64,000 bases of DNA, taken from positions 1,612,001 through 1,676,000 of the forward strand of contig OZ260100.1 of the NCBI GenBank assembly GCA_965284565.1. The letters run 5' to 3'. Made by a program: the position numbers and the translations under genes. The notes beneath the pieces were generated by a model. That model made no database searches and was not told where the DNA came from. It saw nothing but the letters and a program-made list of their open reading frames with translations. The stretch comes from BRH-c54 sp965284565 (lineage in GTDB: Bacteria; Bacteroidota; Bacteroidia; Flavobacteriales_E; Vicingaceae). Shown here piece after piece: positions 8,677 to 18,600 of this stretch; within the stretch, counting starts at the first letter, position 1, and each line of letters opens with the position of its first letter.

Positions 8677-9441
8677 ATGACATTAAATTTTAAAAAAGAA
8701 GGAAATGCTGCGGAGTCGCTTATAATACTACATGGGTTATTTGGTTCGTTAGATAATTGGATGACTTTTGCAAAAAAAATGAGCGAACATTTTACAGTTT
8801 ATTTGTTAGATGCTAGAAATCATGGACAATCTTTCCATAGCGATGAATTTACGTATGAGTGTATGGCTAAAGATGTGAAAGACTTTATGGAGCAACAACA
8901 AATTAAAGAAGCCATTATTTTAGGTCATTCAATGGGAGGGAAAACAGCCATGCAGTTTGCTTTTAATTATCCACAATTGGTAAAAAAATTAATTATTGCA
9001 GATATTGCTCCTAAAGCATATCCGATTCATCATGATGAAATAATTAAAGGATTACAATCATTAGATTTTAATGTGATAAAAACCAGAGGAGAAGCTGATG
9101 AAAAATTGGCTGAGGCAATTCCAATTATAGCTGTACGTCAGTTTTTACTGAAAAACATGTATTGGAGAGAAAAAGACCAATTGGCATGGCGATTTAATTT
9201 GGATGTAATAGCCAATAAAATTGAAAATGTAGGTGTTGAAATTAAAGCATCTTTACCATTTAATGAACCTACCTTGTTTGTTAGAGGAGAGCGTTCTAAT
9301 TATGTGTTAGATGAGGATGTAATAGACATGAAAAGTATTTTTCCAAACATGAAATTGGAAACCATAAAGGGTTCTGGTCATTGGATTCATGCAGAGCAAC
9401 CTAATAAGTTTATAAAGGTTATTGAAGCATTTCTTTTGTAG
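8677..9441 (+). CDS. Alpha/beta hydrolase (YbfF-like esterase)
   Basis: A 254-residue cytoplasmic alpha/beta hydrolase fold enzyme. The oxyanion-hole motif HGLFGSLDNW, the strand LLDARNHGQS and the nucleophile elbow GHSMGGKTAM (catalytic Ser) are plain. The catalytic acid is likely in the FVRGERSNYVLDEDV region, and the histidine is in GSGHWIHAEQP near the C-terminus. This arrangement, with DARNHG after the first strand, is that of YbfF/acyl-CoA esterase-type hydrolases. The substrate is unknown. It diverges from the biotin carrier operon, 68 bases apart, and no second gene follows in its transcript. Confidence 0.88.
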   Translation: MTLNFKKEGNAAESLIILHGLFGSLDNWMTFAKKMSEHFTVYLLDARNHGQSFHSDEFTYECMAKDVKDFMEQQQIKEAIILGHSMGGKTAMQFAFNYPQLVKKLIIADIAPKAYPIHHDEIIKGLQSLDFNVIKTRGEADEKLAEAIPIIAVRQFLLKNMYWREKDQLAWRFNLDVIANKIENVGVEIKASLPFNEPTLFVRGERSNYVLDEDVIDMKSIFPNMKLETIKGSGHWIHAEQPNKFIKVIEAFLL

Positions 9442-9543
9442 GTATTGGTTTCATAAATCAACTATTGCAACGTTTGGTAACAGATTTACGTCTCAATCAA
9501 ATAGATACAAAAAAAAATAATTTAGCAGGATAATACAACAAAT

Positions 9544-9574
9544 ATTGCATTTCGCAACATTTTTTGTATTATTG
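9544..9574 (+). promoter_or_regulatory. Possible promoter of the giant adhesin operon
   Basis: ATTG (9544-9547), a 19-base spacer and TATTATTG (9567-9574) match the TTTG-N19-TAnnTTTG pattern with one mismatch in each box. A start near 9581 would leave a leader of about 25 bases before the ATG at 9606. The 164-base gap holds nothing else I can name apart from a short imperfect dyad, TTGCATTTCGCAA. Confidence 0.4.
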
Positions 9575-9605
9575 TCGTAACAAATCGTTTAATAAAAAAA
9601 ACTAG

Positions 9606-12600
9606 ATGAAATTTATTAAGATATGTGTGGTTGTTTTTACGTTAGTAATTTCAACTATATCCTTTAACTTGTTTGCTGCCGATTTTTATTGGGTAGGCAA
9701 TTCAGGTAGTTGGAACGATGCGTCTCATTGGGCATTAAGTAGTGGTGGACAAGGTGGGGCAGGAGTTCCATCTCAAAATGATAACGTTGTTTTTGATAAC
9801 TTATCAGTTAGTCAGCCATCTAATATTTCAGTTCAGCAACAAGTATTTTGTTCATCTTTTAATGTTCAAACAAGTAAAAACATTGTATTTTCTTCTTTAC
9901 CAAGTGCAACTTTGACTGTAAATGGCAATTTTGAAGTGAATGATTTTTATAAAAATGAATTTTATGGAAAAACAATTTTTTCATCTAATCAACCCGAAAC
10001 GCAAATTAATACTAATAGAACAACGTTTTTAGGAGATGTTGAATTTAATGCGCAAACAAAATTTATGTTAATTGATGATTTAGTATTAACTGACTCTAAC
10101 TTTATTTATCTAATAAAAGGAGAGTTATTAATTGAAAATATTACAGTTTATTCGGGAGGTATTGATGTTAGAAGTAATAGCCCCAAGAAAATTACAACTA
10201 AAAATGCAGTAATTTATAACCATCAAAAGGTTAGGTTTGATGCTAATAATTTTACTTTAAACAATAATGGTTCTGATATTATTATTTACAGACGAGCTCA
10301 AGATGTAAATACAGGAAATCTTGATAAAGATAAAATTACATTTAGTAATGGATCTAAATTGACCAATACTTGTGGAGCTGTACCATTTACTATAACAACT
10401 TCAGTTATCTCCAATTATAATGGATTTGGAGTGAGTTGTGCTGGAGTTTGTGATGCAATAGTTTATGTGTCAATAACAGGTGGTGTAGGACCTTTTACTA
10501 TTTTATGGTTAGGACCAGGAACTCCTGTAAATGACACATTATTTAATTCTTGTCAAGGAAATGTTGGTGTTCAGGTTACAGATATGGGACAAAATCCTCC
10601 ATTTGGAACACAATGTACTGATCAAGTTTTTGTTACTAACCCTATTGCTTTGGCTATAAATTTAATAGGCATTATACAACCTACCTGTAATGGTGATTGT
10701 GATGGAGCAATTGGTACTAATGTAGCTTTTGGAGTAGCTCCATATTCAATTTCATGGGTGCAAGTTCCAGATACTACCTCTACAATTACCAATATTTGTG
10801 CAGGAGGTTATGATATTAACGTAGTGGATGCTAACGGTTGTACAGCAACTCAAAACTTTGTGTTGACAGAACCTGCTCCTTTAACTTTTCAATTAGATAG
10901 TACTAATATTGATTGTTTTGGAACGTGTACTGGAACTGCAACAGTTTCTAATGAAGCAGGAGCAAACGGACCACCATATTCTTATTCCTGGCTACCTAAT
11001 GGAGAAATAACCTCAGGGATTACTAATTTATGTCCTGGATCATATACTGTTACTGTTTCTGATGGAGATGGATGTTCTACTACAGATAGCGTAAATATTA
11101 CTATCCCCAATCAAATGCAATGGGATACTATAGCTCAAAATGTTAGCTGTGGAGGGGTGTGTGATGGTTCAATTACAGTAAACATTTTAAGTGGAGGAAC
11201 TGCTCCTTTTACGCATAATTGGAGTACTGGAGCAACTAATAATGGATTATCCTCAACAATTTCAGGATTATGTGCTGGAACATATACAGACTCTATAGTT
11301 GACGGAAATGGATGTGATACAGTTATTACCATAATTATTACAGAACCAGATATTTTGTTAACATCAACTACATCTTCAAATGTTACGTGTTTTAGTGATT
11401 GTGATGGTTATGCAGTAACTACAACTACAGGAGGAACTCCAGTTTATACTTATACTTGGTCATCAATTCCTGTAGGTTTACCATTTAGCGGACAAGGAAC
11501 AGATTCTATTTTTAATTTATGTCCAGGGCAATATGTTGTGAGCATAGTTGATGCGAACAATTGTTCAACATCCGATACCATAACTATAACCGAACCTGCA
11601 TTATTGGTTGCTAATCCTAGTAGTACAGATATGTCTTGTTCAGGTGTTTGTGATGGTAGTGTAACTGCTAACCCTATAGGAGGAACTACACCTTATTCTT
11701 ATGTTTGGACTGGTCCGGGAGGTCCTTATAATACACAATCTGTTAATAGTTTGTGTGCAGGAACTTATGTGGTAACTGTTACAGATTCTAATAATTGTGT
11801 AGCGATAGATAGTGTGACAGTAACTTCTCCACAACCGTTGGCCATCACTACTAATAAAACAGATATGTCTTGTAATGGAGTGTGTGATGGAACAGCTACA
11901 GCAACAATTACAGGAGGAACTACTCCTTTTACAATAGTTTGGACAAGCGTTCCCGCAGGTCAAGTTGCTGTGGGTCAGGGAACAACTTTTATTTCTGCTC
12001 TTTGTGCAGGAACTTATACTATAAATGTTACAGACTCAAATGGATGTACGGCAAATGCTTCAGTTGTAATAAATGAACCAACTAGCATAAATGCCAACTT
12101 AACACAAACAGAAGTTACTTGTAATGGAGGCTGTGATGCATCTGCAACTGTAACTCCATCAGGTGGTATCGCACCATACTCTGTATCTTGGAATGGATTT
12201 GCTTTTGTACCAGTAGTAGGAGGTTTTAATACTATAAATGGATTATGTGCAGGAAATCATACTGTTATTGTTAGAGATGCAAATAATTGTACAACAACAA
12301 TTAATTTTACTATTACAGAACCAAATGCATTAATTACATCAACAGTTGGCATTGACTTGTCTTGTAATGGAATTTGTAATGGAACTGCAACTACCACTCC
12401 TTCAGGAGGAAGTGGTACCTATACTTTTACTTGGACAACAATACCTGCGGGACTTACTTTTACCGGTCAAGGTACAAACGCTATAACCAATCTTTGTGCG
12501 GGAACTTATATTGTTAATATTACAGACACATCAAATTGTTCAGTTAATGATACTATTGTGATAGCTGAACCTCAAGCTATTAATCCAAACACACAGTTTT

Positions 12601-15600
12601 CTAACATGAGTTGTAATGGAGTAAATGATGGTTCTGCAGTAGCAGTCCCAACAGGAGGAAACCCTGCTTATAATATAAGCTGGGTATCTTTACCAGGAAA
12701 TACCCCAATTGCTGGAAACCCTATAAATGGTTTAGGAGCAGGGCAATATGAAGTAACTATTGTTGATGCAAATGGTTGCGAAGTTAAAGATACCATTACC
12801 ATTACTAACCCTCCAGTATTAAATCTTAATGTAACAGCTACAAATGCAAGTTGCCAAGCAGTTTGTGATGGTTCAGCTGTAGCAGTAGCTTCAGGTGGAA
12901 CTCCTGGTTATTCATATCAGTGGGATGCCAATGCGGGAAGTCAAACTACGGATTCTGCAACAAACCTTTGTGCTGGAACTTATAATGTTACTGTAACTGA
13001 TACTAATGGATGTACAACCTCTGGTAATGTTACTATTGCTCCATCAATTACTATTAACATCACTAGCACAGCAATTACTATTAGTTGTAATGGTGTGTGT
13101 GATGGAAGTGCAACGGCTAACCCATCAGGTGGAACTTTACCTTATTCTTATAGTTGGTCTAATGGAGATACTACTCAAACTGCTACAGGACTTTGTCCAG
13201 GGATGGTTTTCGTTACAGTAACTGATGCAAATGGTTGTACTGCCGTTGATTCGGTGAATATGCCTGTTGACCCATCTGTTTTAGTACCAAATGGAGTTAT
13301 TGACCAACAAATTACTTGTGCAGGAAATTGTGACGGAATGGTCTCGTCTGCACCAACAGGAGGTACTCCACCTTATTCAATCTCATGGTCTGTACCTGAT
13401 ACAAATAATGTATGTGCAGGTATTGCTGTAGTAACAGTTACAGATACTAATGGTTGTGTGCAAAGCGATACATTGGTATTAATAGCTCCTGATACTATTG
13501 CTCCTAATCCAACAATTACTAATGTCTTATGTGGTGGTAGTAATACTGGTAGTATTTGTGTTGCTCCAACAGGAGGAACTCCAGGATATACTTTTGTTTG
13601 GTCGGGAGGTTTAGGTACAAATGCATGTATTAATAATGTTCCAGCAGGAATATATTCTGTTACTATTACTGATTCAAGTGGATGTTCAAGAGTTGATACT
13701 TTTACAATTACAGAACCTTCTGCATTATCATCTAATCCAATACAAACAAATGTAAGTTGCTTTGGAGCTAATGACGGTTCAGCAAGTGTAACTGTTTCTG
13801 GAGGCGTTGCCCCATATACTTATACTTGGTCAACAACGGATACAACATCTTCTATAACCAATTTAGCACCAGGAAATTATTCTGTAACCGTTATGGATTC
13901 TAATGGATGTACAACAGTTCAGAATTTTACAATAACGGAACCTAATCAATTGTTAGCAAATGTATCAGGAACAGGTGTGGCATGTGGTGGAGCTCCGTGT
14001 ACTGGTAGTGTAACTGCTAATCCAACTGGTGGCGTACCAGGATTTACTTATTTATGGTCAACTAACTCTAACCCAAATCTTGGAACTACCCAATCATTAA
14101 CTAATTTATGTCCTGACACATATATAGTAACAGTTACTGATACTAATGGTTGTACAGCTGTGGATTCTTTTACGGTTACTGCACCAACAACACTTACTGT
14201 TGCATTAACCTCTACAAATCCAACTTGTAATGGAGATATAGATGGAACAGCAACAGCAACTCCTAGTGGAGGAACTGCACCTTATACTTATTCATGGGTA
14301 GGCACATGTGCTCCATCTCCTAATAATACAGCTACTGTTACTGGTTTGTGTGCAGGAAACTATACGGTAACAGTTACCGATAGCTTAGGTTGTAGTTTTA
14401 TAGGCAATGTAACCTTAACAGATCCTGATCCTATTGCTGCTAATCCTACTGTTACAAATGCTAACTGCGGTGTTTGTGATGGGGTTATTGCTACATTCCC
14501 AACAGGTGGTGATGGAGTTTATTCTCATTCTTGGTCAACAGGAGCTACAAGCTCTACGATAACTAACCTTTGTGCAGGATTTTACACAGATACCATTACA
14601 GACAATAGTGGATGTGTTGCCGTAATTACTATTGCTGTAAGTAATCCAACAGGTCCAAGTGGAATTACTTCAACTGTTAATAATGCTACTTGTTTTGGTG
14701 CTTGTGATGGCTCTTTGAATGCTTTGCCAATTGGTGGAACTGCGCCATTTTCTTACGCTTGGACATCAGTTCCACCGGGAGGACCTTATGCTAATGACAG
14801 TACATTAACAGGTTTATGTGCAGGCACATATAATTTAACATTAACAGATGCCAGTAATTGTGTGTTGGCAGCAAGTGTTGTTGTCGGTCAGGCAGATAGT
14901 ATTACTGAAAACTTAAATATTTCAGATGCAACTTGTTTAGGAACTTGTGATGGAATTGCTTCTGTAGCACCATCAGGAGGAACCGGGCCATATATTTATT
15001 TATGGAGTAATGGAGCAACCACTTCTTCAACTTCAGGTTTATGTGTTGGAGCAGCAAGTGTAACTATTACTGATGCAAATGGGTGTAGCAAAGTAGTGAA
15101 TTTTAATATTACTAGCCCTTCTCAATTAACAGCAAGTACTTCCACTACTGATGCTACTTGTAATGGAAATTGTGACGGAACTGCAACAGCAACACCAAAT
15201 GGGGGTACTGCTCCTTATACTTATTCGTGGGATGATGCTTTAAATCAAACTACACAAACAGCGATAGGGTTGTGTGCCGGTTCTTATAATGTACAGGTTA
15301 CTGATGTGAATGGATGTACAACAGTTGAAACAGTTGTTACTAACGAACCAGCTGTTATTACACCAAATTTAACAACTACCGATGCTACTTGCGGCAATGC
15401 TGATGGTACTGCCGGAGTTGCTCCTACAGGTGGAACACCGGGATATACTTATCTTTGGGATTTTGGACCTGTCGTACCAAATGTCACAGGTTTATTAGCA
15501 GGTACTTATTCTGTTACTATCACTGATAATAATGGATGTAGTGTGGTTGTTCCTGTAACAATTAGCAATGCAAACGGGCCAAGTATTTCTTTAAATACAA

Positions 15601-18600
15601 CGAATGCAACTTGTAGTGGTGTTTGTGATGGTTCAGCTTCGGTTGCTGTAACTTCAGGAGTGCCACCTTATACTTATTTATGGAGTAATAGTGCAACCAC
15701 AACAAGTATTAACGGATTATGTGCAGGAAACTATACTGTGCAAGTAACTGATGGTAATGGATGTATAACTGCTCAAGCTTTTACCATTTCAGACAACTCT
15801 CCTATTAGTGTGAGTGTTTCTACCATAGACGCCACTTGTAATAGTGTTTGTGATGGTTCTGCAATTGCAACACCAAGTGGCGGAACAGCACCTTATACAT
15901 ACAGTTGGAGTACAGGACACACTATTAATGCTGTAGCAGGATTGTGTGCCGGAAATTATACAGTAACAGTAACTGATGCTTTAGGTTGTAGTGTAGTTCA
16001 GAATGTAAGCATTAATTCACCTAGTAATTTAACTGTTAATGTTTCCGGAAGTAATGCTAGTTGTAACGGAGGAAGCAATGGAACTGCAACAGCAACACCA
16101 AATGGAGGAACAGCTCCATATACTTATTCGTGGAATACCGGAGCTACAACAGCATCTATTTCTGGATTAATAGCAGGAACTTATACGGTAACAGTTACAG
16201 ATGCTAATGGTTGCTCAACTACAGGTAATGTAACAATTGGAGAAGGCTCTAATATTACAGCTACAATTAATACAACTGATGCTACTTGTGGTATTTGTGA
16301 TGGAACAGCTACGGTAACTGCTCCGGCAGGTGGTGCAGGTGGTCCTTATACTTATTCGTGGTTGCCTGGTGGTCAAACAACTTCGTCAATTAATGGGTTA
16401 TGCCCTGGAGCTTACACAGTTGAGGTTACAGATAATAATGGATGTTCAAACACATTTAATGTATTAATCAGCAATCCAAATGGACCTTTTTTAAGCATGA
16501 GTGCTGATAGTGTTACTTGTTTTGGTGATTGTGATGGTACAGCTAATGTAACAGTTACTTCAGGAACAGCACCATTTATTTATCAATGGGATGATCCAAG
16601 TTTATCTAATTTAGATAGTGCAGTAAACTTATGTGCAGGATTATATAATGTTGTAGTGCAAGATGCAAATGGATGTATAAGTGTGGATAGCGTTACAGTA
16701 GGAACACCACAGCAAATTTTAGCGAATATCACATCAACAAACCCTACTTGTAATGGTGTTTGTGATGGAACAGCCACCGCCAACCCAACAGGAGGAATTG
16801 GAACTTATACTTTTGTTTGGAGTAATGGACAGCTAACTCCAACAGCTACCAATTTATGTGCAGGAACACATACAGTTATCATTACCGACCAAAATGGTTG
16901 TTCTATTACGGATAGCGTTACATTAACAGAACCTACAAGTATAAATATCACGGCAAGTTCAACCAACCCAACATGTAATGGTGATTGCGATGCAACAGCT
17001 TTAGCAACAGCTTCAGGAGGAACAGCACCTTATACTTATTCTTGGAATACTACGCCTGTTCAAAACAATTCCTTAGCTACGGCTTTATGTGCAGGGACTT
17101 ATACTGTTACAGTTACGGATGCAAATGGATGTTTAGATTCAGCTGTGGTTAATGTGGTAGATAATGCAATTTTAATTACTTCAACAAACATAACTCCACC
17201 AACATGTAATGGAAATTGCGATGGAACTGCCACTACAACTCCAAGCGGAGGGGCAGCCCCATATAGTTATTCTTGGAGTAACGGACAAACTACCGCTACA
17301 GCAATTAATTTATGTGCAGGAACATACACGGTAACTATCACAGATGGAAATAATTGTACAACCACAGATACAGTTGTTATTAATAATGCAGCCATTGTTA
17401 ATGATAGCACGGTTGTTACTAATCCTACTTGTGGAGTATGTAACGGGGCAGTAACTTCTACACCTGTAGGTGGAGTAGGCCCTTATGATTTTGTATGGAC
17501 AGCTGTTACTGGACCAAATCCATCGCTACCTGTTACTACAACTAATGCAGCAAGTTCTACTGTTAATGGATTATGTGCCGGAACTATTCAACTGCAATTA
17601 AATGATTTAGGAACTGGTTGTGTTTCTACTCATACAATTGTTATCAATAGTGATGTAACAGCTACAGTTAATATGACTTCTACTGATGAAACCTGTACCA
17701 ATGCTTGTAATGGAACTGCTTTAGCATCAGTTAGTGGAGGAACAGCACCTTATACGTTTAGTTGGTCTCCTTCAGGAGGTAGTGATTCATTAGCAACTAA
17801 CCTTTGCTCAGGATTTTATACAGTTACCATAACAGATGCAAATGGATGTATTCTATCAGATACAGTTACTATTAATACAAACGATTTAAATTTAAGTATT
17901 TCTAATATAATTCCTGAGTCTTGTTTTGGAGCTTGTGATGGAGTTGTAGTTGTATCTGTAGGAGCAGGAACTTCTCCATTTACGTATCAATGGAATGTTA
18001 CTAACCCTGTACAAACTACACCAACAGCAAATAACCTATGTACTGGAACTTATACCGCAGTAGTAACAGACAGCTTAAATTGTGTTGATTCTATTTCTGC
18101 TACCATTACTGGACCTACTCAATTAGTCCCTTCAACTACAGTAACTACACCAATTAGTTGTAATGGTGTTTGCGATGGAGCAGTAATAGTAAATCCTAAT
18201 GGTGGCTCAGCTCCATATACTTACTTATGGGATGATCCATTAGCTCAAACATCACAAACAGCAACAGGGCTTTGTGCAGGTACTTATGTTGTAGTAGTTA
18301 CAGATGCAAATGGATGTTCGGAAAACGATACTGTAACACTTAATGAGCCATCAGCAGTATTAGCTAATGAAGTAATAGTTACTCCAGCTTGTAATGTTTG
18401 TGATGGTTCTATAACACTTAATCCAACAGGTGGAGTAGGTCCTTATTCATTCTCATGGACAACACCTAATAGTCCGCCAAACCCTAATACAGCAATGATT
18501 ACTAATTTATGCGCAGGAGCCTATTCGGTTGATATAACTGATCAAGGAACAGGTTGTGTCACTACATTTAATTATGCATTAAGTAATACCAATGCTCCAG

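Noticed and set aside
13006..13221. A 71-codon plus-strand frame inside the giant adhesin
   Set aside because: It is an alternative frame of the SprB repeats with a Leu/Gln-rich composition typical of frame-shifted repeat codons.
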